From Ostrinia nubilalis (taxonomy: Eukaryota; Arthropoda; Insecta; Lepidoptera; Crambidae): DNA of 64,000 nt. Of the stretch, positions 43,201 to 58,200 are shown piece by piece. The stretch is taken from contig NC_087100.1 of assembly GCF_963855985.1 (NCBI RefSeq), positions 6,359,001 to 6,423,000 of the forward strand, read 5' to 3'. The position numbers and the translations under genes are program-made. The first letter of the stretch is position 1, and each line of letters starts with the position of its first letter. Below the pieces are notes generated by a model that did not search any database, was not told the DNA's origin, and saw nothing but the letters and a program-made list of their open reading frames with translations.

Positions 43201-46200
43201 CAATGAAAAGGCCTTAATCTTTTATTTGATGAAAATACAACTAAAATGACAGTCTTTAAAGTAGATAGAGATACAAATCTATGAGACACAAGCTTTACAA
43301 ATTCTAATAAACACAATTGTCGATGGCTTCTCGCTGATTCAACAAAACTGGCCAGTTATTGTTGGCACTTGGCAGGGAAACAAAGAAACAAAATTGGAAT
43401 AGGCGTTAATGTTCAGATATAACGGAGATTAGTGGCCTTCGAGGCCGGAGAGAATCAGCAGTGGGCCATAATCGAAGGCGGCAGGGTGGGGGTGCCAAAA
43501 TAACTAATAGTTTTCGCGGGGGCGTGTTAGCATTTTTCTTCTGGCGGTGACGGGCGGGCGGCGGGGAGGCTGAATAACTCTCTTTCAGGAATAGCTACGC
43601 GGATCATTTATACTTCATCGACTTTGTTAATAACGCTGCCGGTGTTTGTGTTTTGTTTTTTATGGATTTCGCAAATTGTGCACAGGGTGCCCCTGTGAGA
43701 ATTGAGCTGGTATTTGAATAGCTGTAATGGTTGGACTGTAAAATAACGTTATTGAAAGCTTTGAGCCTATAGAAAATCTGGAATGATAATTGGTTTTCTT
43801 TTTTCTTTACTACTGTATTGCGTTATATTTGATAGACATATCAAATGGTTGTTGTTAATATGACTTTGAGATGATGTTAGTTTTCGGGGAACTATTACTC
43901 GTACGTTATGTAAAAGCTTTTAAACTTTTAGCGCAATACCAAGAAAATGTAATACGCCAGTAAAATGATTATTTTTGCTTGACAACATTTTATTACTGGC
44001 ATTTAAGTAAGTAGTCGAAATGCCGAAAGTACGTTGAATACAAACGCAATATAGTGTTGTAACGCGAGGCACGTGGAATAAAACATCACGTTAGGCAAAT
44101 AGTTGCGCGTTTGAGCCACAGTGAGGTGCGTTGCGCACTCTACTGTTTAGGGAGGAGAGCTGTTCCAAAATATCGACAAATTCTTCATTTTCCATATTTC
44201 CATTAGGGACTTCGTCGACCACCTGACGAGGTAACTCTTGTAATCACACGCAGTTGTGTGGTTGTGTGTATGTGTTTTTTTTCCAAATAATGACAAGTCG
44301 TTGTTGTTTGCAGATGTATAGAGTTTTATTATTTAGTCGTCGAACAAACTGCTTTATAAGTGATTGGTATGATAATGAAGTAAATTAATTGGATATTATA
44401 CTTACGATTACAATTTATACTTCATCATGGAATAATTAATGAAAGATCAAAGGCAATGAAAAAACTACCATCGGCATTTCCTGTTTTAAGTTTTTTGGAC
44501 AAAACACATTCCTACTAGGTGGACCGACGATCTGGTAAAGGTCGCGCGAAAAGCCTGGATGCGGGCAGCGCAGGACCGTGCATTGTGGAAAACCTTGGAG
44601 GAGGCCTTTGTCCAGCAGTGGACGTCATTTGGCTGAAACGAACGAACGAACGAACGAACATTCAATTAATTTAGAGCGAAAAGCACGTGGCGGTTTTCTC
44701 ACTTCATCGATAAAAACTGAACTTCAACATCACTATACGAACTCAATTCCTCCACCTACATCTGTTTTACGTTCCAATGAATAGCTGCATGCAAATAAAG
44801 CGGCGTTATTGTTTCTCTGAGGGGCCACACTCAGTTTAGGTCTTCATCGGGGGATGCGTGGAGATAAGCGCGTAGAGCCGTCAGCTTGGGATTGCTCAGT
44901 GCTCACCCTACCTGCGAGGCTTTCAGCGTTTTGACGTAAACTGCAGCTTTTATTCACGTTAAAATGTAAACCTTTCCTTAGTGTTTGCTGGTAACTAAAG
45001 TTGCAAGTTACCTACTTGACGAATGTCTAGTTTGGTAGGTCGTGTATGAACCTGCAAGCCAACGGTTGCGTGATTTTATCCCGCAAGGGAAGGGATACAT
45101 TTTAGTGTGATGATTAAGAGAATTTGAGCCGTAGTTTAGCGTTTATGTTAGTTAGGTATATGTAGACTAGAACTTGTAACTTGACAAAGAAATATGAATG
45201 ACGTAGCATGAAATAACAACAAAATGTAGAGAATAGGGTAGCAACGACAGTAATCGTCAGCGTTTGGTGCGTTTTTATAGCACAATAACATTTGCTTTGG
45301 ACTTCGAATTGACCTACATGTAACTTCATAATAGTCACTAGTTATTAATATGACCCGTCCATGTCATGATCTCCGAATTATATAGTTAATTTTGTCACGA
45401 ACGTAGAGAAAGGAAAAATGTGTAGAAAAAATTACGAATTTCCCATTCGAGAGAGCCTTGAATTTTCCGGGAAGATTAATGCCCTACGCTCTTACCGAGG
45501 TCTCAGGTTATCTTTATGTCAAATTACATCAAACATTAGGCTTCGCAATTAAGCTTTAGATTTACTGAAACTGAAATATAGATAAACTGTAGCCTGTTTT
45601 ATCTTTGCAGAAATATCTGTACAGTTGGTACGTATATACCATGTACTACCTAGCCTATTGTTTTAGGTATCTAAAAGCGCACTCCCTCGTTCCTGGCGTT
45701 GATTAATCGCACGCCCCCTGCCGTCAAGCCCGAGAACGCCCGGAAAATCACAACCCTTTAGCTCTTAATTACCACGCCTTGCTTCAGCGCCGCGCCGCCA
45801 TTGGCCAGGCCCCAGCGCCCCGCGTTTTAATTGGTCGCGCGTAATTAACGCCACGTAATCACCAACCGCGTCGCGCGAGGGGACCGCGTTCCTAATTTGA
45901 ATTTTTAATTACTGCGCGGAAGCGAGCGGCGGCGCTGATTGGTCGGCGCCTGTGTTTACATAGAGACAATGCCTATTGTCTTTGCGTTGGATAGGCTCAG
46001 TTTTTCCGGCGAACGCTCGTTATGTATCTGCTCGTTTGCATTACAAATATTAATTACGTATTTGATGTTTGACTAATGTTGTGTACTTACTTGTAAACGA
46101 AACATTTAAGCTTTGTTCAGTATCTAAAATACTATTATGGTTGGGAAAATTTAAATACAACTAATGAAATCTCAGAACCACTAGTCCAGCTCCAGTGCAT

Positions 46201-49200
46201 CTAGCCTCTGCATCAACATAACCACATACCTCCGCAAACACGATTCAATCACTAAAGCGTCTAGCGTCCGTGGCAGAAGCGGATAAACACGGGACACGCC
46301 GACATAAAGCTTTCGTATTTCTAATTTCATAATGCACAGCGAGTATATCATTCGGCGGTATGCTAAGCAGCCGGTTATTTTAAATGACCATTAGCATAAT
46401 GTTTGCGCGGGTGTGCATTTCCCGCGTCCGTGGCATTGCTGGGTAGCGAGTAGGCAGCGTGCACACTGGACAAAATATTTAAATTCAGTTTTAAACTTTC
46501 TGTAAGGTTTTCACAAGCAGAAAAACCAACCAAAGATTTACCTCTCTGTCCTCTTATCTTAAAGGTAGGAACAGTTTAGCCTACACTCTACCAGGATGCA
46601 TCATGCTAGTGGAATACATTATTTTAAAGGCCCTTGAACAAATCTAACTCCAATCGCTTCATCATGATTCAGTTAACTCGGGTGACAGTAGAAATTGATT
46701 TAATGAATGCGATTACCTTTATTATCAAAATCTCATGATTTATGTTCCATAACTACTGGATAATGTTTGATTTTTATCTTATTGTGCGGTATAGTGAGTT
46801 AAATATCTCACTTGTGTGCACTTGCCTTTTGTATAGCGGTGAGCGCTGCGCTCATTGCATGCCGAATTATCTCATTAGAAACATAATTTCGAAGAGCATG
46901 TGCAGACAAGCAACCTTCGCTACGCCATTAAAGTTTTTATTCATCCTGCTTGTATTTTAGCCCCAACGTTTATTTCAGATCTTAAACCAGCCAAGCAGTT
47001 GCCTTTTGTTAGCGAGAGGTTTAATTAAATTAAATTAAATCTAATCCTCACGATGGAGCGAAACCCATTCAATTCACATAGGATGCAATTACCGCTTGCA
47101 ACACCGTCGTTCCCATCGTACCTAATCAGCGATTCGTGATTGAAGAATTACGAGGCCATTCATTAGTGGAAGTAAGGTGGTGGCCGTCGCGGGCGCAGGC
47201 GTAGCGCACCGGCGCGATTAGAGAGGCGATAGACGGTGGCCGCTAAGGAGGTGTTTATGCGCCCGCTGACGTTGACTGACGCGCCCGGCCGCGCGACTCC
47301 TCCTTAATAAGGTAAATGAGATGCGGCCTGCGAGCCCGCAGCTTAAATTAGCCCCGACGCGGACGCCCTCAGCGCACCAATGCTCCTAACAAACGCCTTG
47401 TTACCCAAAGATTTATCCTAAACGAGCGGATTTTCCACGGAGATTTCGAGGTGTTAAAGTTTCGGATTCAGGCGATCAATTGTGGGAAACAAAAGCTCGA
47501 GATCATATGAAATCGTATTCAAATGGCGTATTGTCAGAGCGCGGTTACGATAATTTTTGGAATGCAACATCGTTTACCTGATACATGATATTGTGTAAAT
47601 TGAGTAAGATTATAATGAGCAGCTACGTATAAAACGTAGTTGGTTCTTGAGACATCTTCATCTGCATTAAAACCGTGGACAAGAACAAGCGCTGGAGCAG
47701 AAGTGACTTTATTTTCTTTTGACAAAAACATCATATTTTTTTGTGGAATCAAGAACGGTTCGTTGCGTTTTTTGGTGGTTTTTATTAGTTTTTGGTGAAG
47801 CACGGTTTTTGCCCGGGGCACGGGTCAAGCGGACTGAGACAATGCGCGGCGTGGTCGCGCGTCGTGCCCCGCGCTTGGTTCCGCGTGCCGGCCGCCATTG
47901 AGCGCTAATCGCTTCATTCACCGGCAAGCGAGCGCTTTTTCTTCAGCTGCCGATCGGTCATGCATTCCTCGCTGGACGCTGCGAACTGTCGTTGCCCGAT
48001 CAGCTGAAGTGGCAAATTGACGCGAGTGCACCTTAAGAATTTCCTCATAAAGGATGATTCAGAAGCACAGTTTTTCAAACAGCTAATGAGTCATGGTTAA
48101 TGTAATGCCATCGTAAACTATGCATTTTTAAAAACACAATTAAAGTGACTTTAAAAGTCGTTGAAGTCTTTTTCATGGCCTATATCTGTGTGGCACGAGT
48201 ATTCGTTTCTGATGCTATGACATGTTTCGTAAACATTGTCACGCTGATCGTTGAGTCATGATCTTGACATATGCTCGTGTCAAGCGAGATGTACGGTTTC
48301 GACCCAATCAAAGCACTGCTTCGCTGAGGCATTGTGGCGGATTTTACGGTTAGTTGCCGACGCCGGCCTACGACGGACGGCGCGTGCGCATGGTGTTGCA
48401 ACACTGAAGGGCCGCTAAGTTTGGAAGAGAAATTGGACGCGTGATCTGTAATAATAGCGCAAATACAGGTTAGGGTAAAAACTGGTCTTACACTCGTTAT
48501 GATTTCACATTATTCTTTTTAAGTAGTTTTCCTTAAAATGTGTCATTACAACTACGTAATCACTTGATAACTGTAACTTGTGCGAAAAAAAAAAGAAAAA
48601 GTCCACGTGATTTGTATGTTTCAAACTATTAAAAACAAGAGTCCGAGCGTGCATCGCCGCGGGCAACATCTAGTCAATAATATGATATCACAAGACCTGC
48701 GGACCATGTCAATGATTATTATCATCAGGCATCGTTGTGTAAACGCGCATATTAGGCATAAGAACATACATTTGCCATGTCTCTCGGACCTACAGCTGTT
48801 TTGCGTTGGTAACGTTTATCAAGCGGTAATATCATAACTCCAGATGTTTTGTTGAAATCAAGCGCTCTATGGCTGTTTGTTTACTATTAGAATCGTGTAG
48901 GTCTATTGACCGTTCGACTGCTTATGGTGCGCGATTTACTCAATTTTCACAATTTTGCTCAACAGATTACCAGTTGTTGTCAGAATATAATTATTAGAAA
49001 ATATTGATTATTGATGTCGTAACAAACCAGCAATATATAAAATGTTATGTGACGTAGAGTCCTTAAATTATTTACCTAAACTGCTTGGCTAAAGCGAAGG
49101 AATTTTGCTACACGGTTTTGCTTATTCGGTCTGATTTTGGTCATGTTAAATAAGGTATTTCAATTCAATAAATGTAGTACATGAAGTTAGCGAATGAAGT

Positions 49201-52200
49201 AAATTGCATAGGCGATAAGCTACCGTGAAATAGGAACCGGTCGGGAGTGAGTCACCGCGCCGCGCTATACCTCTTAAACCATATTCGATCGAGTCATTTA
49301 GATTTATCAGATCCAGCCTAAATACTTTGTTAATTAATTACTTTGCAGAATTTTATCATGAAATAAATCTGGTAGAGTGGTGCTTATTTTTGTTTATTAT
49401 ACTATGGAAACTGATAGGTAAGTACTTATACATGTCGCGAGATGAACTGCACTTCTTAAAGCCTTAGAAGTAAGCAAGTAGAAAATAGAAATGTCCCTAC
49501 CAGTTCTATTAAGTCTTCGTGAGAACAAAAGTGGCTTTACACTCTCATGGATCATAAAGTACAATCTGCGAATATGCAAAAAGAAAGGCGCAAGTGATCA
49601 TCGACGTAGGGGGTAAGCGAGCTAATTGGCGACACTTTATAGTGCGAAGTTACTGCAGCGAGTAAAGCGCGGTGTACGTGACGGGGTCATGCATCGGGCG
49701 GACAGTGACAGCGCGGCGTGATTAGTGCGCCCGCGCTGCTCCCGCCTGTGTAACCCAAGCCGGGCGCAGTAACGCCGCGCCGCCATAACATAATTAAAAA
49801 TGATTTAAGGCATTCGCTCCGGCTGCTTTGTTTCGCGCATTATGTTTCACTTGTTCGCGTCGCCGTCGCGCGCGTACCTCCATTTTAACGCGCCCGCTCT
49901 TAATTCTGTCACAGTTTTTATAACCCTTTTGTATTTATTAATTCCCTTTCGGGTCCGGTAGCGCTACGGTTCTCGGAAAGCGATTTTGACGTGACATTTC
50001 TTTGGGTCGCGCCGGGCTCCTGCGTTAATGAAGCGTCCGATTTCGGCGCCGTTCATTTTCGCAAATATCATTTTGGCTAATTAAACGGATGCAAAATTCC
50101 GCGGGACCGTTAGTCGAAGTTGGGAATGCGAATGGGTTCATAGAAGTGATCGAATGGGGAACCTTGAAAGGGTTCCAGAAACCATTTAGTATGTCACTTT
50201 GGTCGTAGTCAAAGATTGCAATACATCAATGGCACGGTGGCGAGCGAGGTAGGCAGTAAAATTGTGGTAAACAATGGGAGTGCGTGTGCAGGTTGCGGGG
50301 CGAGGCAGGCTCTAAATAAGTATTAAAGGGATTAACTTCGGCTTGTTGACGCGTCGCGGCCGGTTATCGGATTTCGCGAGCACCGTGTCCTGAGCGCCGA
50401 AATACAATTCACCACGGGTCGTTCAGCGCTGATGACTACCTGAACGCCGATACCGGAGCGCCCCTCGATTGTTTTAAAATGCTTGTTTCATTAACGCACA
50501 GCATTAGTGTTAAATTTTTAATTTTATCCGAAACCAACCAAGTCGGTTGTAAATCTTACACAAATGTAATTTCTTTGTAGATTTGAAGACCGATACATAC
50601 TTAGATTACTTTGTATAGGTAGTTTACTTACATACATACACGCAACATTGATTAGAATTTGTACAAATGTCCTGAAAAGGTTCTACATGCTAATAAAGAA
50701 TTGAAATTTCGTGTGGACCACTTTGATATCCTTTAGTTTGAATAAGCTTTCAGAAATTTCGTATTGATTTGAATCAGTGTAACGATCTGCCATTGATAGA
50801 GTTGTTGCTGTTAACAATGATACAGAAGAATTCAAGTTAACAAATAGTAAAACACGATATCTTATGTTAAATTAATGTACGTAAGTAAGTTAGTATAAAT
50901 GTACGTACATAAGTATAAATCACCTACATCCTGGCACCTCACCAGCGTGGGATATCATTTCAGAAAAACTGACAAGTGTATGTTTTCTCGTAAGCAAAGG
51001 GTTCTTTCTGTCGATTTTCATTGCTTCATATACCTACTAATAAAAACCAAGTTGGTAATGATGAAAAATATCCTAAGGTTTATGACTTTCAGTTTAGTTT
51101 TACAGTAGATAAATGGAACGATCTTACTCAATCCATTTGTATTCTAAAATGATGTTATTGATTGGCGTGGCGTTAGAGATAGATAACCATCGGGTTAGGG
51201 ATCAAGAACTAGATAATTTCTGAGAAAGTTCTCATGACAGATGGATAGACGAGACCAAAATCTGCACGGAATCCTAAAATGACCGCGAAGTTCAGTAATG
51301 GGCGTCTGTCATTCGCCTGATGACCGCGGCGAGTGATGAGCATGTGATTGACGCTAGTGTGTGGTTCTGGTGATCTGGAATACTCCTAGTTAAGACCCAG
51401 CAATTTGCCGTAAGTAGAGACGCGTTGTTTGCGGTCGCCGAGAGGTGGCGCGCGAGTTATTGCGCGGGTGACTCGCGATCCATCATGGCGGCGATCTATC
51501 ACCGCCGCACTGTCCGCCAGCAGACGTATGTGCGACTTATATGTATGTCCTACATAATGTATCTTAGGTTTACTACGTGTAATTTTGTAGAAACCATTAA
51601 ATAAACTTTTTGGTATAGACAACGAAGGCTTTTATTGAGACTTAAAAGCTTTCTTGAGTAGCTTCGTCAAAGAGTGAGTCATTCAAGATCATATTACAGT
51701 TTCAGATCCTGTTTTCATCAGATCATCAGAACTCTCTCTTATGTCTCTCTAACATTTCGTTGATTAAGCCTGTAATTACATTTTGATTTTATGTCCAAAA
51801 TTGGACGTAAAGTGTGGAGTGTGCACGTAGAAAAATAATTAAGAGTCATTAATTTGTTGTTTATTTCGTTTTGGGCTCGCGAATGCAACATAGTCTGTAT
51901 CGAGCGAGGTGTCCGTCGTCGTTAATTAGTTTTTTGTCGGCGGCGGCGGGCGGGTCGGCCGACGCCATCAAATTACGATGAGTCGGCCTTTCGGCTACCG
52001 GCGCCGTGCCCGATAATAATTATACACTCGTTACTACCGTGCTGCGCCCGCGCAACTCCCCCTCCCCCCTGCCTCGGCTGCTGCGGCGACGTGACGAATG
52101 CTTCCAGCAAATGAAATAGGAGAAATTGTTTTGACACAGAATCGATGAATAATTCAAAACGCCCTGATTGAAAATACGCTTGTAAGGCTAAGAAATGCTC

Positions 52201-55200
52201 ATGGCATTTGACGTTATCAAACGACGTGGACAGTTGTTTATTATGTAGGCTTGTGAGTTGTTGAACAGTTACCGAGATTAACTCGATCACGATTAAAGAT
52301 ATAGATTAAATTATGATTATGAAGGAAACTCTATGTGGGGTACCTATGTAGAGCAATCTTTAAGTGAATACGTACTAAGTTATCGTCAAGTATAATCTTC
52401 ACGCATTAGCATGTGGGTAGAAGCTTTTGTGTGCGATAATCTAAATATCTGGTAGCGATTAACGTGGATAGCCAAGCAAAAGCGTTCGATTCAAAGCCCA
52501 CGGATAGGGAAGGGGCGCACGCGCTCGAGTGTCGACAATAAATTCCATCGATAAAATCGACTGCGTCTGCGCGGCCGATAATTTCTTAACGACGCACGGC
52601 GTAACTCGGTGGCGACGCGTGCGCTTACGCATTTTATTTCTCTCGCATCAAGCGGCCGACACCGAAATAATTGTCCTCCACTCAGCATAGATGGTAATCA
52701 AGGCGACTATTAAAGACGCTCTTAATGTAACTTTTTTGGGTAGCCACCGAGAATTAGAGAGGCGTCGGAGTGCTGGTACCTACCTACATGTGTAGGATTG
52801 GAACGAGAGCAATCGGAGATTTTCGATTGATGTGCACACCAAGACAGTTGAATTGCTTTTGTTTGGATCACGAATATCTTTGGTTAACAACTTTTAAAGG
52901 TGCACATGGAGTTGGAAATGTGTGATGGTACAATTTTACATTGGTGTACAACACTCTCTCTTGCTCTCATTGGGATGGGAATTATTCATCTAATGCTGTC
53001 ATCGTATGTTATGCAAAATTACTTTAATGTGGATTTAAAAGCGTGATGGGCTTAACTGCGAATAAGAAGTAATGTGAACTGTACGCTGTACGCATATAAC
53101 TGTATAACATATTGAAATAATTTACTTTTACGCCAATGTATGTTATAAAATGTATAGAATTTCAATACCATTCGAACAAACGGTTTATAAACGTGGCTCT
53201 GTCCAGTGGTCAATCATGCGTTTAATTGAATATGTAGTACGTACGCGGCCGCTGCAGACGCCATTGTTGGTGCTTTTCACGCTGCCGAATGAGCTTCCGA
53301 CTAATTATTACAGCCTCTCTATAGGGTCACCTCTGTTCTTAAACGTGTGTGTAGAAATAATGTATGGTAGAGCTGATGTCTGAACATCATTAATTGATTT
53401 GCGAGATCAAAGGGCGCGAGACGACTAAAGTATTGCGATAGGTAATTACCTATTATGTGATCATAAGGTATTGTTATTGTAAAGTACATCAGTTATAATG
53501 TCGAGAAAATGTAAAAATACTTAGGTTGATTGTATTTTAAAGAAATACTCTAGGTATCAATCAACAGCGGATGTCACTGTTTTTCAAATATCTCTTACAG
53601 TCAGGTTACAAAAGAATTCAAGAGCTAGCATCAACCGTGCCGACCGAAATAGTTTAAGAGAAACACATTAAAGTGGAGAAAAACTACTCAGAACAACGAT
53701 ACTGATACTTATTTGTACTGGAATACCAACGGCAATAGACATGTGCGTTTCATTGCGATTTTCACGCGATCCATCACTGTCACATAGCTAGACGTGTGTG
53801 ATTAAAATAATTAATTTTAATTACGACTTAATTGGTTTGAAGTATGCCGGCAGCCCTAGATGGTGTCGGTGCGCTCGCTATACTACGTGCAGCTATGTTG
53901 CATTATTTTTAATTAAAAACCTCCGGCCTTCTCTAGATTAGTCCGAGCGGTCACAAAAAGGGTTACGAGGGATCAGGCGAAACACCTTCTTGATTCGTCA
54001 CGAATCACAGCTTTATTTTTATTTGAAAGAACCCATTGTTAAAGTTAACCGAATTTGCTGTTCAATAAAAACTGGCTAATTAAGAAATGTTCGAGCTGCC
54101 GTTAAAATTTTTGGACTTCTTTTGATTTCGCCTCCGGAGTTTTATATTATGTGGCTTGGTATGCTTAAATTAATGTTGAGAGGATCCGAATGTGCTGTTT
54201 CATTAATTCTTTATGGCGACTCGAACACTGGTGGCTATCGATTTAAGCTTAACAGATGTAATATGAGAATGCGATTCCTTCATCGACATCTGGCCAGTTT
54301 AACCAGCAATTTACATGTTTATTCAGATAGTGCGGATACAAGTGAATTAATTAAATGTTAGCACTTTAACGCTTTTGGTAGCAAGCTTTATTAATTAACT
54401 GCTTACGTTATACGTGTGAAGAAAAGAATGAGCTATGCGCTTTGAAAAAGTCTGTTATTTTTATTCTGCTGCTCTATTCAGCTCTTGCCTTGAAAAGGCA
54501 CAATCATTTCATCAGTCAGCTAGCTTCAAAAGAGTCTTATGTAGAAGATATTTCCAATAAAGTAGCTACAGAACAACGGGCAGGACAAAATAGACATTTA
54601 ATCATTTATGTATGTTGTTATAATCCCAATAAATTTATGATCGAAAAATGATCTGAAGTCAAGATTCCATCCTGTTTGAATCTTTGCTTGATTTTTAATC
54701 TATTTTGAGCTTCTTTTTATAATAGGGACTTAAAGAGTGCAATATGTATGCGGTGGCTACATGTTGTAGGCTGCTTACGGTGGCGGTAATACGCGTCATT
54801 ATGCGTCATTCCGCGCATAGCCTTGTCGTCTCACAATATTCCATACTTCACACGTACTTACCATAGTTTATCAGGTAGGTGCAATGACCGTTGTCATGAG
54901 AATATGATCATTTAAATGAAACAGTTAATTATAGGTTTGCAATTTACGCGCCTTTTTCATTGCATCTTTATTAATAATTGGGTATAATGGGGTTGGTATC
55001 TCTAACAGATATCAGCGTGAATTCTTGAGTAGACTGTATGACTGATTTGCACCTCTACCATAAATTATTTCTAGAGAAAAAGTGTGAGTGTTTTATCAAG
55101 AGCTTTTTCTTTGTAATCCAGATTAACGAATGCTAGTGTAATACTTTATCAGTAATTAAAAGTGTATTGAACAGATGTTGTTCAACAGATGCTGTACGGC

Positions 55201-58200
55201 CTGGTTCGCGCAGTGGTCGCGGCGAGTCGCCGGCTTAGCGCGGCGGTAATGGTGCCCATTACGCGTCATTCCTGCATTCCTGCGCTGCGTACACAATAAA
55301 CCCCGTTTCATGCGTGCTTCGACGATGTCGGTCGTGCTATGCTGATGTGGAGACAATATAAAGACGTGTGTGCGAGTGAAAGGAGGAAAGTTTTCCTAAC
55401 AAATTATCTATAGCTATAAGCGAGTCTCACTTTAATCTTAATGTAAAATAAGAAAATAATTATACAATCACAAGTCGTAAAAAAAACAACAAGACATGAC
55501 ATCCAAAGTAACGACGATAGTTACGTAGATTGCTGCTTACGCATCAATTATGAGCAGATAAAACACATTTCTTCGAGTTAGACAACAGATTGCGACGGTG
55601 AATACAGACTGGCAATAAGCGTTATCAAATACGTCAGAACCTTCGCCTCGTAATGTTCCTGTAACAAAGTTCTCAGCAGGTGTCAGTGGCAGCTTCTTGC
55701 GTCAGATTTGTTTGTGTTATTAGAACATGACGACTGTCATGAACATACGAATAATGATGTTTTTATTATACTTCGCGAATTCGTGGAACTACACAATTGT
55801 TTGTTCTTGAAAACAATATAGATCACTATAATTTCTCAACTACATGAAGAATGCTAATCGTAATCGAGCATAATCACGATAATAAACGATGGTCAGTTAT
55901 ATTCTAGAGACTAATAAGGGTAAATCAGCGTGGTATCCGCAGGTTCATAAGCGCTTCAAGATAATAGTGGGCCGATTGAGTCGCGTGATGTCTTTGTCCG
56001 CGGGTGCCATGCAGGCATCATGCAGCGGGCAGTATGCAAGTGTCAGGCGGGTGCATAATTGCGCGACGCCTCAGCCTAATGCGCGGCCGCAGGAATGCCG
56101 CGCGCGTTAACGAGCCGCCGCCCCATCACGCGCCCGCGCACGCCGCAACGTCCGCCGCTTTACTTCGCACACAACTAACACCTATTTGTGGTGATGCTCA
56201 TCCTATTTTATTACAAAATTTACGATCGCACAAGATTTACGCATTCACTTAGTTAATAATGTGGCTACCAGAACGAAACGCGAAACATTTTTCGTAATGA
56301 AAAGCCACCGGATCACCGGTACGTCAACTTGTGACGTACGCTTTCATTACGCGTGAAAATAAATCAAAAATAATATGGAGGCGAAAGATAGCGAATGGAA
56401 AATCAGGCACCCCGCGCGCCCTCCCGCTTGATTTATGCCAGTAATTTTCCGGGTGGTTACGTAAGTAACTCGCGATTTTTCTCCGTGCACACACGTAATT
56501 AGATAATTTTCATGAATTTCCCGGCCGGGCGAACCCGGACTAAGGGCGAGCCTAATTTATGTACGTATGCTTGATTATTATTATTCTTCTTTCTTTGAAG
56601 CGGTAACTAACGACGTGAGAGATTTGCTGTTAATGAAGCAGGTACATAAATTTTGAGAGGTGGAAACTTTTTGGAGTAATAAAATAAATTCAAAAATATT
56701 TGTAATACAAGGCTTTCATTAATAAAAACGTATCATAAAGCACACATAAATTAATAACTGTGCGAGACCGGTCGTGAGCTGTTTTCGTATTAATTTCTGT
56801 CACAGATTTAATTGCTCACCTCTGGCTTAAGCTTTTTAATAAATTCGAGGACAGACATCGAGACGCGAAGCGACCAAAAAATACCGGGGCTGGCCAACTC
56901 GACCAAAAAAAGGTCGGATTTTAATTTATAAAAGACAGGACAAACGATTAATAATTTATTTGTATCCTCCGTTTCTTGCACGAGAGGGTTTCGAGCGTTA
57001 AAAACAACCGTTAAAACCGACGACTTTGTATAGCTCGCGTTTAGCCCGAAATGCCAATTGCGGGTAGACACAAGTATACAGCGGGTCGGAATGTCGCTTT
57101 AAAAATCCCCGCAAATAAATAAATCGCGTCGCACGCACCGGCGGACCAAAAAAACGTCCACCATATTCGATTCTTTAATGTGATTTTAAAAAAATAGAAG
57201 TAACCAGAGGCTCGCTCCGATTGAAAATGAATGAGGGCGAGCGCGATAGTGGAAATTAGCATTGAGGTAGGATTCAGGAGCGGCCTTTGTGCGATCATAT
57301 CGAGGTGTATTCTTTGCGCTTTTTACGGCGGCGGCGCGACTGGCGCGTCTTTTCAGGCCCTATTACGTATCTGTCGCCTTTTTGTGGCGAATAATTACAG
57401 CCGCGCTCCTTAATCACGACCCGAAACATTTTCGGCGTTTAACGCAGTACCGCTACCACGAGGATAGAGATTATCTACATACCGCGAGCACGCTTCGCCG
57501 TCGCAGTTAAGTGTAGTAGTTTACCATTTACAGGGCAAGTAAAGTTAGTTTTCTTATTAAATACATAAGGTGTATAGGTTGTGTATCAACTACTTTACGA
57601 TTATTGAGCCTTGCATCTTGTCGAGCAGAAAATTCTTCAGTGACACGACTGAAGAGGAAGCAATCAAGCTCGACGTCTTGTAATACGCACTGGTTAGTGC
57701 CGTTGGAACGTAAATAATTGAAATCGAGGCCATTAGAGAGATTAGATCGTGTACGACGCTGACGCGGGCATCGAGATTCATAAATTAGCGATTACGCACA
57801 CAGGCAATAATAACGGCAACAATGGGATTGAATGCAGATGAGCGCGGTCCGGGCGCGGGCGAACGCTGCGTTCGTTCGCGATCGACATTTGTATGCGATA
57901 TCTAAGCGCACAATTGGATGCCGGCGCGAGTCTTCGCGCTAATGGTACACTATCGAGCAATCGCGCGCGTTTGAGCGGTGCCCACCGGCACCGGTGCGAG
58001 TGCGGACCACACGCCCGTTTAGTGCCCACAATAAATAAATAATTCAACTCGGAATGGATGGTGCGATATTATATCATGCGAATTTTAATAATGGACGCCA
58101 AGGAAGAAGGTTGTTTTGCTTGGTCGTTATGTAGAAACTTGCCGAACAAACAGCAGGAATAGAAGAGCTTGTAAGATATACATAAGATACGAATACTTGA

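Noticed and set aside
47941..48015. CTTCAGCTG ... CAGCTGAAG hairpin as a microRNA
   Set aside because: Only the outer 9 bp pair well and the inner arms match poorly.
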